Shown here: positions 19,340-28,719 of the stretch, one piece after another | How the letters are laid out: each line of letters starts with the position of its first letter | Position numbering within the stretch: position 1 is the first letter of the stretch | Origin: Clostridium lentum | Lineage (GTDB): Bacteria > Bacillota > Clostridia > Clostridiales > Clostridiaceae | NCBI RefSeq assembly: GCF_014287815.1 | Contig: NZ_JACOOQ010000002.1 | Coordinates: 124,001 to 188,000, forward strand | DNA length: 64,000 nucleotides | Direction: 5' to 3' | Notes under the pieces: model-generated | The model's database searches: none | Told to the model about the DNA's origin: nothing | The model's input: only the letters and a program-made list of their open reading frames with translations | Position numbers and translations under genes: made by a program

Positions 19340-19368
19340 TTGACATTGGTATTATGTTACTATAGAAT
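19340..19368 (+). promoter_or_regulatory. Sigma-A promoter of the second cobalamin operon
   Basis: TTGACA at 19340-19345 and TAGAAT at 19363-19368 are separated by exactly 17 bases. Transcription would begin just before the riboswitch. Confidence 0.8.
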
Positions 19369-19389
19369 TAATAAGTAAAATTTAATAAG

Positions 19390-19570
19390 TTTTTGTGGTT
19401 ACATTTGTAATAATAGGGAATATGGTTAGAATCCATAGCAGCCCCCGCTACTGTAAAAGATACGAAACTCTACTTAATATATTATTTTATTAAGTAATGT
19501 CACTGAGGAATACTTGGGAAGGCAAGAGGAATAGATTTGAAGCTTTAAGTCAGGATACCTGCCACAAAAA
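19390..19570 (+). promoter_or_regulatory. Cobalamin riboswitch 2
   Basis: The blocks AGCAGCCCCCGCTACTGTAA (19437-19456) and AAGTCAGGATACCTGCC (19547-19563) are present, with AGGGAA and GGTTAGAATCC before them. The outer P1 helix is perfect: TTTTTGTGG (about 19389-19397) with CCACAAAAA (19562-19570). A terminator-like hairpin lies at 19704-19735 before the first gene, so control by premature termination is plausible. It marks the following surface proteins and ECF transporter as corrinoid-regulated. Confidence 0.95.
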
Positions 19571-19703
19571 TATAAGTGAATAATTTCGGTGGGAAATGAA
19601 AGCATATACTTTTTAATAACATATTGCAGATAAATAATTCATTAAATTAATGAATTATTTAATTTGTCTATGATTTAATTTATTTATTTAATATGTATTG
19701 CTT

Positions 19704-19735
19704 AAAAATCTCATATTTTATGGGATTTTTTTATT
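19704..19735 (+). terminator. Leader terminator downstream of cobalamin riboswitch 2
   Basis: AAAAATCTCATA pairs with TATGGGATTTTT (one G-U) and runs into TTTT. It lies inside the leader, about 90 bases before the coding start, the right place for the expression platform. A second palindrome, AAATAATTCATT and its complement, lies at about 19632-19660. Confidence 0.7.
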
Positions 19736-19824
19736 TGTAATACTTTAAAGATGATTAAAAAAAGAATACTAGCATTTCATAAGGATAATGAAATTATTTG
19801 CCATCAATTGAAAGGGGTAAAAGT

Positions 19825-22095
19825 ATGAAAAAAATTAATGTAGGCAAAAAAGTATTGTCTATGCTACTAGTAGCTTTTTTATTAGTTACTAACTCTTTGG
19901 TTGTAGGTGCTACTCCAAGAAAAGAATCGGCATGGCCACAGTTTAGAGGAGAAACTTTAAATCCAGGAGTGACAGATAGTAAAACTCCAAGAAGTTCAGA
20001 AGAAATAGAGGAATCATGGGCTAAGAAAATGGGGACAGGCTGGAGCTTTAGTGATCCAATAGTTGTTGGTAGTTATGTTTACATAACAGATAGTTCAAAT
20101 GTCAAAAAATTAGATAAGAAAACTGGAGATATTGTATTAGAAAAACCTTTAGCAGAAAGAATAGGATTTTTCTCAAGAATGGCTTATGGAGAAGGAAAGT
20201 TATTTGTTCCAGTTGGAGAAGGAAGAATACAATGTATTGATGCAAATACATTAGAGTCTCTTTGGATAACAAAAGTAAATCCATCAGACATGTCTTTACA
20301 AGCTATATCACCTGTTACTTATTATAATGGTTATGTTTATATGGGAGCAACAAGTGGTTCTGCTGATAAGGGAATTTTTTATGCAGTATCAGCTAAAGAT
20401 GAAGATCCATCAGTTGGTGATGAAATAAAAGAGTATACTTGGACATATTCACCAAGTGAAGGGAAAAAAGGATACTACTGGAGTGGTGCTTCTATAATTG
20501 GAAACAGTATAGTTTTTGGTGGTGAAAGTGGACAAGTTGTAAGTCATAGCTTAACTACAGATGCTGTAATAGATACTTTAGAAATAAATGAAGCCATAAG
20601 AACATCAATTCATTATGATATAAAAACAGGTAGAATTTATATAGCAACTAAGGCAGGAAATATACATTCAGTGAAAGTTAATTCAGATGGTACTTTTGAC
20701 AAATCATCTTTAATAACTAAAAAAATAGGTTCTGATATAACATCAAGTCCTGTTTCATATAATGGAAGAATATACGTAGCTGGTGGTGGTGCATTATCTG
20801 GAGCTGGATTCTCTGTATTAGATGCCAATACACTAGAAATAATATATCAAATTAATGATATAGCGTCACAATCATCACCAATATTAACAACTGCATATGC
20901 TACAGCAGAAAATAACTATACAGTGTATTTATATTTATTTAATTATAAAAATCCAGATGATATATATGTGATTAAAGATTTCCAAGGTAATACAGAACCA
21001 TCTTATGAAAAAGTAGCAACACCATCAAAACCACAATATAATTCATCATCTGCAGCAATAGATGAAGAGGGAAGTATATATTTTAAGAATGATTCAGGTT
21101 ATTTATTTAAATTTATAAATAAAGTAAATGGTGCATTTGGTGTGGAAGATGTTATAGATATTATAAATAGATTACCTAATATTGAGAATATAACTTTAAA
21201 TGATGAAATATCAATTAATGATGTAATGGAAAGATATAAAGATTTATCTGATGAAGATAAACTTATGGTTACTAATATTGATAAATTAAATGCAGCATTA
21301 GAAAAGATAAATGACTTAAAGGATGCTGATAAAGAAGTAGAAAGATTATTAGTTGAAATAAAAGAATTACCAGATGAAATAACATTAGAAGATAAAGCTA
21401 AAGTTAAAGAGTTATTTGATAGTTATGATAAATTATCAGAAGAGCATAAATTAAAGGTAACTAATGCAGATAAGTTAATTAATTCATATAAAACTATTAT
21501 AAAATTAGAAGAAGCTGAAGCTATTAAAGATATGGAAGCTAAGATAGCTAAACTACCAGAGCTAAAAGATATTGTTTTAGATGAAGAAGAAAAAATAAAT
21601 AATTTATATAAAGAGTTTACAAATTTATCAGAAGATGTACAAAATCAAGTTACAAATAAGGATAAGCTTATTGAAGCTAAGGAAAAGATAGATTATGTTA
21701 GAGGAGAAGTAACTTCAATAGAAAAAGATATTTGGGAAAAAATAAATCCTGAAAATATCACTTTAGAAAATAAAAATATAGTTTATGGATTAATATCAAG
21801 ATATAATGCATTAGATGAAAGAGATAGAAAGTATGTAAATCACTTTGATGAAGTGTTAGATGCTAAAAAAGTAATTGATACATTAGAGAAAGCTGAAGAA
21901 AAAGTAGATGTAAAGCCTGAGGTTAAACCAGAAACAAAACCTGAAGTTAAATCAGAAGTTAATACTCAAACAAATTTACCAAAAACAGGTGGAGTAAATT
22001 CAGTAATATTAATATTTATTTCTGCAATAATATTAACTACTGGAACTATATTATTTTTAAAAAATAATAATTTAAGAAAAGAAATTAAAAAGTAA
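19825..22095 (+). CDS. Wall-anchored beta-propeller (PQQ-like) protein in a B12-regulated operon
   Basis: Predicted surface protein of 756 aa. ATG 19825 follows AAAGGGG and starts a classical signal peptide ending near VVGA. Residues about 35-430 form PQQ/YWTD-like propeller blades with Trp-rich strands (AWPQFRGETLNPG, then repeated VYMGATSG and IYVAGGG blades). Residues about 435-690 contain four helical repeats of roughly 60 aa with the pattern LS-E-x-K-V-x-N-x-D-K-L. The end is a sortase signal, LPKTG near 718, a hydrophobic helix and a basic tail. Ligand unknown. The riboswitch suggests corrinoid capture at the wall, which is inference. A terminator follows, so the downstream genes may be less expressed. 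Confidence 0.85.
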   Translation: MKKINVGKKVLSMLLVAFLLVTNSLVVGATPRKESAWPQFRGETLNPGVTDSKTPRSSEEIEESWAKKMGTGWSFSDPIVVGSYVYITDSSNVKKLDKKTGDIVLEKPLAERIGFFSRMAYGEGKLFVPVGEGRIQCIDANTLESLWITKVNPSDMSLQAISPVTYYNGYVYMGATSGSADKGIFYAVSAKDEDPSVGDEIKEYTWTYSPSEGKKGYYWSGASIIGNSIVFGGESGQVVSHSLTTDAVIDTLEINEAIRTSIHYDIKTGRIYIATKAGNIHSVKVNSDGTFDKSSLITKKIGSDITSSPVSYNGRIYVAGGGALSGAGFSVLDANTLEIIYQINDIASQSSPILTTAYATAENNYTVYLYLFNYKNPDDIYVIKDFQGNTEPSYEKVATPSKPQYNSSSAAIDEEGSIYFKNDSGYLFKFINKVNGAFGVEDVIDIINRLPNIENITLNDEISINDVMERYKDLSDEDKLMVTNIDKLNAALEKINDLKDADKEVERLLVEIKELPDEITLEDKAKVKELFDSYDKLSEEHKLKVTNADKLINSYKTIIKLEEAEAIKDMEAKIAKLPELKDIVLDEEEKINNLYKEFTNLSEDVQNQVTNKDKLIEAKEKIDYVRGEVTSIEKDIWEKINPENITLENKNIVYGLISRYNALDERDRKYVNHFDEVLDAKKVIDTLEKAEEKVDVKPEVKPETKPEVKSEVNTQTNLPKTGGVNSVILIFISAIILTTGTILFLKNNNLRKEIKK

Positions 22096-22107
22096 TTTAA
22101 AATAAAA

Positions 22108-22168
22108 TAGCTTGCACAATTGAATGTTTATTTAGAAAAGCTTAGTTGTGCAAGCATTTTTTTATTTA
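22108..22168 (+). terminator. Intrinsic terminator inside the B12 operon
   Basis: GCTTGCACAA (22110-22119) pairs with TTGTGCAAGC (22146-22155) and is followed by seven T residues. It may partially separate the wall protein from the transporter genes. Confidence 0.8.
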
Positions 22169-22227
22169 AGTAAATAAAATCTTAATAAAGATAATTTAAT
22201 ACTTTAATAAATATATTGGAGGCAATT

Positions 22228-23079
22228 ATGAAAAATAAAAATGTTAAAATAGGAGCTATTATAATAGTTCTTATATTAGCAATTATAGTTTCAGGTGGAT
22301 TTATGATAAAAAGTTATGAAAGTTCATTAACAACAAAACCTGAAGTTAATAAAAATAATGATTTAATAACTGATAAAACTATGGAAGATAATAGTTCTAA
22401 TGGGGAAAGTAATGATGAAAATAATAAGTCAAAAGAAGAAGAAACGTCTATTAGTGATGGTGAAGAATTAAAAAATGAAGAAAATATTAGTGAAGATAAA
22501 AAAGATAATTTATTAAGTGATGATAATATCAATGAAGTTAAGTTAGGAAGTAGTAATCCAGTAACAAATGAAGAGGAATCAAAAGTTACAGTAGAAAAAA
22601 ATCAAGAAGCAAATGGTAGTGCTGGTAGTACAAATGTTTCTCAAGAAAGTAAGCCAGAAATTAAACCAGAAAGTAATCAAGAACCAGTAAGTAAATATGT
22701 AACTATATCAATAACTTGTCATACTATTTTAAATAACTTAGATAAAGTTTCAGATAACAAAAAAGGAATAATACCGTCAAATGGTGTTATACTATCACAA
22801 AAGCAAGTTGAAATAAATGATGGTGATACAGTATTTGATGTGCTTTTAAGGGAAACAAGAAAACAAAGAATTCATATGGATTTTGTGGAATCTCCTGTAT
22901 ATGGAAGTGCATATATAAAGGGAATAAACAATATTTATGAATTTGATGCTGGGGAACTTAGTGGATGGATGTATAGTGTAAATGGTGTTTTCCCTAATTA
23001 TGGATGTAGCATTTACAATTTAAATGATGGCGATGTTATTCAGTGGATGTATACTTGTGATTTAGGTAAAGATTTATAA
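22228..23079 (+). CDS. Membrane-anchored DUF4430 (transcobalamin-like) protein
   Basis: A 283 aa protein; ATG 22228 is preceded by TTGGAGG. An N-terminal uncleaved helix (residues about 7-27) anchors it outside the membrane. Residues 30-155 are a low-complexity Asn/Glu/Ser/Lys spacer. The C-terminal domain, about 165-283, carries the DUF4430 hallmarks (DTVFDVLLRETR, GELSGWMYSVNGVFPNYG, LNDGDVIQWMYTCDLGKD). DUF4430 resembles the beta domain of vertebrate transcobalamin and intrinsic factor (established for the family). With the riboswitch and ECF genes, a corrinoid-binding role is a good inference but not shown here. Confidence 0.88.
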   Translation: MKNKNVKIGAIIIVLILAIIVSGGFMIKSYESSLTTKPEVNKNNDLITDKTMEDNSSNGESNDENNKSKEEETSISDGEELKNEENISEDKKDNLLSDDNINEVKLGSSNPVTNEEESKVTVEKNQEANGSAGSTNVSQESKPEIKPESNQEPVSKYVTISITCHTILNNLDKVSDNKKGIIPSNGVILSQKQVEINDGDTVFDVLLRETRKQRIHMDFVESPVYGSAYIKGINNIYEFDAGELSGWMYSVNGVFPNYGCSIYNLNDGDVIQWMYTCDLGKDL

Positions 23080-23104
23080 AAATAATAAGGGAGTCAATAG
23101 AAAC

Positions 23105-24004
23105 ATGGATATAAAATCATATAATTCGTTTAGTGAATATCATCCATTAGTAAACTTTTTATATTTTACTGTAGTTATAATGTTTTCCATGATATTTCAA
23201 CATCCAGTATTATTAGTAATATCTATTATATCTTCATTTAGTTATACAATAATACTTAATGGAATTAAAGCATTAAAATTTAATTTATATTTTTTATTGC
23301 CAATGCTTTTTATGGTAATAGCATTAAATCCATTATTTAGTCATCAAGGTATGACTATATTATTTTATATTGACAATAAACCTATAACATTTGAATCATT
23401 TATATATGGGATAGTTACAGCTATGGTGCTTGTAACAATGGTTATGTGGTTTAGTTCTTATAATAAGGTAATAACTTCAGATAAGATAATATATCTTTTT
23501 AGCAAAACAATTCCATCAATAGCATTATTAATTTCTATGACATTAAGTTTTGTTCCAAAGTTTAAAGTGCAATTAAAGAAAATAAGAATGTCTCAAAGAA
23601 ATATAGGGCGTGATATTAATAATGGAAATTTTTATGAAAAGGCTAAACATGGATGTAGGATTATATCTATACTTATAATGTGGGCATTAGAAAATGGTGT
23701 TCAAACAGCTGATTCAATGAGGAGTAGGGGATATGGATTAAGAGGAAGAACTCACTTTTCGTTATACAAGATGGATAAAAGAGATAAATTAACTTTATCT
23801 ATAATGGGAGTATTAATTGCAATTTGTATGTTGGGATATTTAGGTGGTAAAAATACAATGCAGTTTTATCCATATATACAAATGAAAAAAATAGAGGTAA
23901 TAGATTATATTATATATTTAACATATATCATATTAGTTTTTTTCCCAATTATAATTGAAGTAGTGGAGGCATTAAGATGGAGATTATTAAAATCAAAGAT
24001 TTAA
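23105..24004 (+). CDS. ECF transporter transmembrane (T) component
   Basis: EcfT-type scaffold protein, 299 aa, with about five to six helices. The diagnostic coupling motifs are seen as QRNIGRD and ADSMRSRGYGLRGRT; the latter is the A-R-G-type motif that contacts the ATPases. It starts 25 bases after the DUF4430 gene and its 3' end overlaps the ATPase gene by 28 bases, indicating translational coupling. Confidence 0.9.
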   Translation: MDIKSYNSFSEYHPLVNFLYFTVVIMFSMIFQHPVLLVISIISSFSYTIILNGIKALKFNLYFLLPMLFMVIALNPLFSHQGMTILFYIDNKPITFESFIYGIVTAMVLVTMVMWFSSYNKVITSDKIIYLFSKTIPSIALLISMTLSFVPKFKVQLKKIRMSQRNIGRDINNGNFYEKAKHGCRIISILIMWALENGVQTADSMRSRGYGLRGRTHFSLYKMDKRDKLTLSIMGVLIAICMLGYLGGKNTMQFYPYIQMKKIEVIDYIIYLTYIILVFFPIIIEVVEALRWRLLKSKI

Positions 24005-25656
24005 GTTTTAGTTATCCAGATACTGAAAAGAAAGTATTAGATAAAATAAATATTAATATAAATGAAGGGGAATTTATTCTTTTAATTGGAGAATCAGGGT
24101 GTGGTAAAAGCACTCTTTTGAGACAATTAAAAAATGAAATACAACCATATGGCAAAGTGTTTGGGGAGATATTATATAAAGGGAAAAATATAAGAGAATT
24201 AGACCAAAGAAAATCTGCATCAGAAATAGGATTTGTTATGCAAAATCCAGATTATCAAATAGTTACAGATAAAGTGTGGCATGAGCTTGCTTTTGGGTTA
24301 GAAAGCTTAGGCATTGATTCACAAACAATAAGAAGAAGAGTTTCGGAAATGGCTAGTTTTTTTGGAATACAGACATGGTTTAGAAAAGATGTATCTGAAT
24401 TAAGTGGTGGACAGAAACAATTATTGAATTTAGCAGCAATAATGTGTATGCAACCTGATATATTAATATTAGATGAACCTACATCTCAATTAGATCCTAT
24501 AGTTGCAACAGAGTTTTTAGAAACTGTATATAAGATAAATAGAGAACTAGGTGTAACAGTTATACTTACAGAACATAGATTAGAGGAAGTATTTTCTATG
24601 GCTGATAAAGTGATTTTAATGGATGATGGCAAGGTTATAGGAAGTAAAAATGCAAATGAAATAGGTGATATAATATATAATAATGGTAATAAGCATTCTA
24701 TGTTTTATTCTCTTCCTACACCAATTAAAGTTTATAAAGAATGTGATGGTGTTGGACAATCTCCTTTAACAATAAAAGAAGGAAGGGAATGGGTTAAAAA
24801 AACATTTAATAAAAAAAATACAATACTTAAAGCAGTATCAAGTGATTTAAAAGAGAATAATAAAAAAGAATCTGTTATTAAATTAAACAATGTATGGTTT
24901 AGGTATGATAAAACATCTCCAGATATATTAAGAGGTTTAAATTTAGAAGTTTATAAAAATGAAGTATTATGTATTCTTGGAGGAAATGGTACAGGGAAAA
25001 GCACTACTTTAGGTGTTATTTCAGGTAGTAATAGAGCATATAGAGGAAATGTTTATATTAATAAAAAAAAGATAGAAAAGTATAAATTATCAGAGTTATT
25101 TAATAATAATTTAGCAGTACTTCCTCAAGATCCACAAAGCTTGTTCGTAAAAAGTGTTTTGCAAGATGATTTAGAAGAGGTTTTAGATGGTACGAAACTA
25201 TCTAAAAGTGAAAAGACTGAAAGAGTTAAGAATATTAGTGAACTACTAGGTATAGTTAATTTATTAAAAATGCATCCATATGATTTAAGTGGTGGAGAAC
25301 AACAAAAAGCAGCATTAGCAAAGATATTATTACTAGAACCTAAAATATTAATATTAGATGAGCCTACGAAAGGGATAGATGGAAATTTTAAAAGAGAACT
25401 AGGAAATTTATTTAAAAGTTTAAAGAAAAGAGGCATGACCATTGTTATTGTAACTCATGATATTGAATTTGCTGCAGATAATTCGGATAGATGTTTAATG
25501 TTTTTTGATGGAGATATTTCATCAGAAGGTACACCAAGGGAGTTTTTCTGTGGCAATACATTTTATACAACCAGTGCTAATAAGATGTCGAGAGGTATTT
25601 TGCAAGATATATTAAAAGTTGAGGATATGGTAGATATATGGAATTATCAAAATTAA
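23977..25656 (+). CDS. ECF transporter ATPase, two nucleotide-binding domains fused
   Basis: A 559 aa protein with two complete ABC domains, replacing the usual EcfA/EcfA' pair. Domain 1 has Walker A GESGCGKST, signature LSGGQKQ and Walker B ILILDEPTSQLDP. Domain 2 (from about residue 300) has GGNGTGKST, LSGGEQQ and ILILDEPTKGID. A linker near residues 240-290 joins them. The RBS GTGGAGG lies within the T-component gene. Confidence 0.9.
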   Translation: MEIIKIKDLSFSYPDTEKKVLDKINININEGEFILLIGESGCGKSTLLRQLKNEIQPYGKVFGEILYKGKNIRELDQRKSASEIGFVMQNPDYQIVTDKVWHELAFGLESLGIDSQTIRRRVSEMASFFGIQTWFRKDVSELSGGQKQLLNLAAIMCMQPDILILDEPTSQLDPIVATEFLETVYKINRELGVTVILTEHRLEEVFSMADKVILMDDGKVIGSKNANEIGDIIYNNGNKHSMFYSLPTPIKVYKECDGVGQSPLTIKEGREWVKKTFNKKNTILKAVSSDLKENNKKESVIKLNNVWFRYDKTSPDILRGLNLEVYKNEVLCILGGNGTGKSTTLGVISGSNRAYRGNVYINKKKIEKYKLSELFNNNLAVLPQDPQSLFVKSVLQDDLEEVLDGTKLSKSEKTERVKNISELLGIVNLLKMHPYDLSGGEQQKAALAKILLLEPKILILDEPTKGIDGNFKRELGNLFKSLKKRGMTIVIVTHDIEFAADNSDRCLMFFDGDISSEGTPREFFCGNTFYTTSANKMSRGILQDILKVEDMVDIWNYQN

Positions 25657-26333
25657 AGTCAGTAAAAGCATCAATTATAAGCATTTTATTAAGTTTTATA
25701 ATTTTATTATTTGGGGTAAAGATAGGTGATAGGAATTATTGGTTTGTAAGCATGTCTTTAATTATTTTAGCTATATGGTTATTTTTTTCTTTATTTGAGA
25801 GTAGAAAACCAAGAGCTAGAGAGATAGTTCCAATTGCTGTAATGTCAGCAATTGCAGCAATTGGAAGGTTTGCTTTTGCAATGTTGCCACAGTTTAAACC
25901 AGTTGCAGCAATAGTTATAATAACAGGAATGTCCTTTGGACCAGAAGCAGGTTTTTTAACAGGAGCAGTATCGGCACTAGTATCAAATTTCTTTTTTGGG
26001 CAAGGTCCTTGGACTCCTTGGCAAATGTTTGCTTTTGGTGTACTAGGATTTCTTGCAGGGCTTTTATATAAATATAAAATTATAAAAAATAAATTATCAA
26101 TTTGTATATTTGGAGGTATAGCAGGTTATTTATATGGATTTATAGTGAATTTATGGATTGTTTCTACACAATTAAATGATATTACTAAAGAAAGATTAAT
26201 GACAATTTATATTTCAAGCATACCATTTGACACTATACATGCAGTTTCAACTATTTTATTTTTATTTATATTAGCAATGCCTATGAAAGAAAAAATGGAA
26301 AGATTAAAGATTAAATATGGATTGTTTAGATAG
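25638..26333 (+). CDS. ECF substrate-specific (S) component, probably for cobalamin (CbrT-like)
   Basis: Small membrane protein, 231 aa, with about six helices. The segment AVMSAIAAIGRFAFAMLP provides the alanine-rich docking helix. GPEAGFLTGAVSALVSNFF and GQGPWTPWQMFAFGVLGFLAG resemble known vitamin-B12 S components. It overlaps the ATPase gene by 19 bases. Cobalamin specificity rests on the operon riboswitch plus this resemblance. Confidence 0.85.
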   Translation: MELSKLKSVKASIISILLSFIILLFGVKIGDRNYWFVSMSLIILAIWLFFSLFESRKPRAREIVPIAVMSAIAAIGRFAFAMLPQFKPVAAIVIITGMSFGPEAGFLTGAVSALVSNFFFGQGPWTPWQMFAFGVLGFLAGLLYKYKIIKNKLSICIFGGIAGYLYGFIVNLWIVSTQLNDITKERLMTIYISSIPFDTIHAVSTILFLFILAMPMKEKMERLKIKYGLFR

Positions 26334-26354
26334 ATGATAGAAGAGGAATTAATA

Positions 26355-27128
26355 ATGAGTAAAATTTATATATCGCAACTTTTTAATGATAATGAAATAA
26401 TTGATTTTCTTAAGGATAGGGATATAGGCCTGGAAATTATTGAATTTGGAATAGGAAGTGTATTAGATCAAGAGGATAATGGATTAAGTGATTATTGTAA
26501 TAGAATGGGAGATACCATTAAAAAACGTTCTTTATCAATACATGGACCATTTTTAGATTTAAATCCTGCTAGTTATGATAGTTTGGTAAGAAACATTACA
26601 ATGCTTAGATATAATCAAGTATATTCAGTTGCCAAGAAACTTGGAGCTGACAGAGTAATTTACCATTCATGCTTTAATGAAAATATTTATTTTAAGGAAT
26701 CATATGTTAATAACTCTATTGAGTTTTGGAAGGGATTTTTGAAAGATAAGGATGATACTATTAAAATACATATTGAAAATGTGTTAGAATCTAAAATGGA
26801 TCATTTAATAGAACTTATTGATGCAATAAATAATAAAAATTTAACATTATGCTTAGATATTGGACATGTGAATTGTTATGGAAAAGATAGTATAGAAACA
26901 TGGATAAAAAGATGTGGGCATCGTATAGGTCATGTTCATTTACATAATAATGATGGAGTTAAGGATACTCATAATGGATTAAGTTGTGGAAATATTGATA
27001 TTGATACTGTACTTAATAGTATAAATAAGTATTGTAAAGATTCATCAATTACTATTGAGATTAATAATTATAATGAATTACATAATTCAATTAATATAGT
27101 AGAAAAGTTTTTCAATAACAATAAATAA
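26355..27128 (+). CDS. Xylose-isomerase-like TIM-barrel protein in the B12 operon
   Basis: A 257 aa sugar phosphate isomerase/epimerase-family protein. ATG 26355 is preferred because GAGGAA lies before it; the ATG at 26334 overlaps the previous stop and has no SD. Metal-site features are in the expected order: SIHGPFLD, IHIENVLE, LCLDIGHVNCYG, GHVHLHNND and TIEIN. This fold contains isomerases, epimerases and AP endonucleases, so the reaction is unknown. Its membership in a riboswitch-controlled corrinoid uptake operon hints at a job on imported corrinoid or its side groups, which is speculative. Confidence 0.8.
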   Translation: MSKIYISQLFNDNEIIDFLKDRDIGLEIIEFGIGSVLDQEDNGLSDYCNRMGDTIKKRSLSIHGPFLDLNPASYDSLVRNITMLRYNQVYSVAKKLGADRVIYHSCFNENIYFKESYVNNSIEFWKGFLKDKDDTIKIHIENVLESKMDHLIELIDAINNKNLTLCLDIGHVNCYGKDSIETWIKRCGHRIGHVHLHNNDGVKDTHNGLSCGNIDIDTVLNSINKYCKDSSITIEINNYNELHNSINIVEKFFNNNK

Positions 27129-27160
27129 AATCACTTACATAATTATATAAAATATTTTTA

Positions 27161-27197
27161 AAAAGGTATCTGAAATATTACTTTCAGATACCTTTTT
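27161..27197. terminator. Bidirectional intrinsic terminator
   Basis: The perfect stem AAAAGGTATCTGAAA / TTTCAGATACCTTTT has a short loop and A/T tracts on both sides. It lies between the TIM-barrel gene and convergent degV. Confidence 0.92.
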
Positions 27198-28044
27198 ATT
27201 TGGTAAAATAGGCTACGCCTATACTACCAGGACCAACATGTAGGCCAATTATAGGACCAATAGTGTCAATTTGTACCTCAACACCTAGTTTTTCTTTGAT
27301 TTTTTCTGCTAAGTTAAGACCTTCATCGGGACAATTTATATGATGAACAATGACACCACCTAACTCTTTACCTTGTAAATCACTAATTAATGTATTAATA
27401 ATAGTATCTATGGCTTTTTTCTTAGTTCTAACTTTAGTAAATACAGTGGTTTTTCCTTGACATACTGTTAGTATAGGTTTGATTTGAAAAAGCGTTCCTA
27501 AAAGAGCAGCGGCTCCACCGATTCTTCCACCTTTTTTTAGGTAGTCTAAGGTATCAGGTGTAAATAAAAATCTACTATTATTAATAACAGTATTACATAC
27601 ATTTAATACTTCTGCCATAGAATTTCCAGCAATGGCTGATTTAGCTGCTTCAATGGCTATGTATCCCATCTGCATACAGTTACTTCGGGAATCAACTATT
27701 TCTATTTGTGCATTTGGATATTTTTCTAAGAGCATATTTTTTATTAGGTTAGCACTAGATACAGTACCACTCATATCTGAAGAGATAAAAATACCAACTA
27801 TAGAATTACCTTCTTTAATTATCTTTTCAAAAGTATTATATATTTCATCAGGAGATGGCTGAGAAGATGAAGGAATTTCAGTGCTTGATTTCATCTTTTG
27901 ATAAAATGTTTCATTATCTAAATCTATTTCTCGTGTAGATACTCCGTTCATAATTACGTTAAGTGATACTACAGATATATCATATTTATCTATGAATTCC
28001 TTTGGTATATATGATGTACTGTCTGTAACAATTTTTATTGCCAT
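27196..28044 (-). CDS. DegV-family fatty-acid-binding protein
   Basis: Cytoplasmic two-domain protein, 282 aa; homologues bind fatty acids for the FakA/FakB kinase pathway. Signatures are TDSTSYIPKEF at the start, SSDMSGTVSSA near residue 89, DSRSNCMQMG and LKKGGRIGG. The C-terminal HVGPGSIGVAYF is standard. The SD GGAGGA precedes the ATG. It is a single gene sharing a terminator with the B12 operon. Confidence 0.9.
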   Translation of the reverse strand: MAIKIVTDSTSYIPKEFIDKYDISVVSLNVIMNGVSTREIDLDNETFYQKMKSSTEIPSSSQPSPDEIYNTFEKIIKEGNSIVGIFISSDMSGTVSSANLIKNMLLEKYPNAQIEIVDSRSNCMQMGYIAIEAAKSAIAGNSMAEVLNVCNTVINNSRFLFTPDTLDYLKKGGRIGGAAALLGTLFQIKPILTVCQGKTTVFTKVRTKKKAIDTIINTLISDLQGKELGGVIVHHINCPDEGLNLAEKIKEKLGVEVQIDTIGPIIGLHVGPGSIGVAYFTK

Positions 28045-28229
28045 ATATAGTCCTCCTTATTATTCTTCTTTGATTATAATATTATAGCTCAAAAATTATT
28101 GGAAAAATTATTAATTATAAATAATTATCAGAAATTTAACATTAATCTTTCATAAGAATTATTAACAAATTTTCATATAATTATATTACATAAATGTTAA
28201 AAAATAAGTGGGAAATCGAATAAATAATA

Positions 28230-28264
28230 AAATAATGTTTAATAAACGAACATTATTTTATTTT
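28230..28264. repeat. Inverted repeat upstream of a small gene
   Basis: AAAATAATGTT and AACATTATTTT flank an eight-base loop, followed by TATTTTTA. It could be an operator or a terminator for transcripts entering from the left; no upstream + strand gene is nearby, so its role is open. Confidence 0.4.
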
Positions 28265-28310
28265 TAGGAATATTATAAAATGTAATGTATATTCAAGGAG
28301 GCTAATATAA

Positions 28311-28541
28311 ATGAATGGCTATGAACTTATAAGAAAGCTACAGAACAAGATGCAAGATTCTAATTTTGCTCAAAAGTTTAATAGATTAGCTCAAGAATTA
28401 AATAGTATTCCAGGATTACAACAAGAGATAATAAAAATAGCTCAAATGACTAATGAAAGAGAAAGGCAAAAAGCTATAAAAAAATTACCTGATAATGTAA
28501 AAAAATCTGTTGCTGAACTAATTCAGTTATTAAATAATTAA
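28311..28541 (+). CDS. Small conserved helical protein
   Basis: A 76 aa soluble protein with strong RBS AAGGAGG and its own terminator, which supports a real gene. It is predicted all-helical and rich in Gln, Asn and Lys (for example LAQELNSIPGLQQEIIKIAQ), with no Cys and no membrane segment. Function not recognised. It lies alone between degV (divergent) and the Trk genes. Confidence 0.75.
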   Translation: MNGYELIRKLQNKMQDSNFAQKFNRLAQELNSIPGLQQEIIKIAQMTNERERQKAIKKLPDNVKKSVAELIQLLNN

Positions 28542-28551
28542 ATATATATAT

Positions 28552-28580
28552 AAGCTCCCAAATATAGAGGAGCTTTTATT
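28552..28580 (+). terminator. Intrinsic terminator
   Basis: AAGCTCC pairs with GGAGCTT around a short loop and runs into TTTATTTTA, just after the 76-codon gene. Confidence 0.85.
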
Positions 28581-28719
28581 TTACTTAATACTTAATAAAT
28601 ATATATATATTTGTTAAGTAAAATACAAAGAGTAATTGAGTTACTTAGTGTAATAATATATAATAAGAATATATTTTTTATTTATATTAAATATACATAT
28701 GATTTAAGGAGATATACAG

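Noticed and set aside
28584..28627. AT-rich palindrome ACTTAATAAATATA … TATATTTGTTAAGT as a terminator or operator before trkA.
   Set aside because: It is almost pure A/T without a U-run in the right place; a terminator with GC-containing stem already lies at 28552. I cannot separate it from chance.
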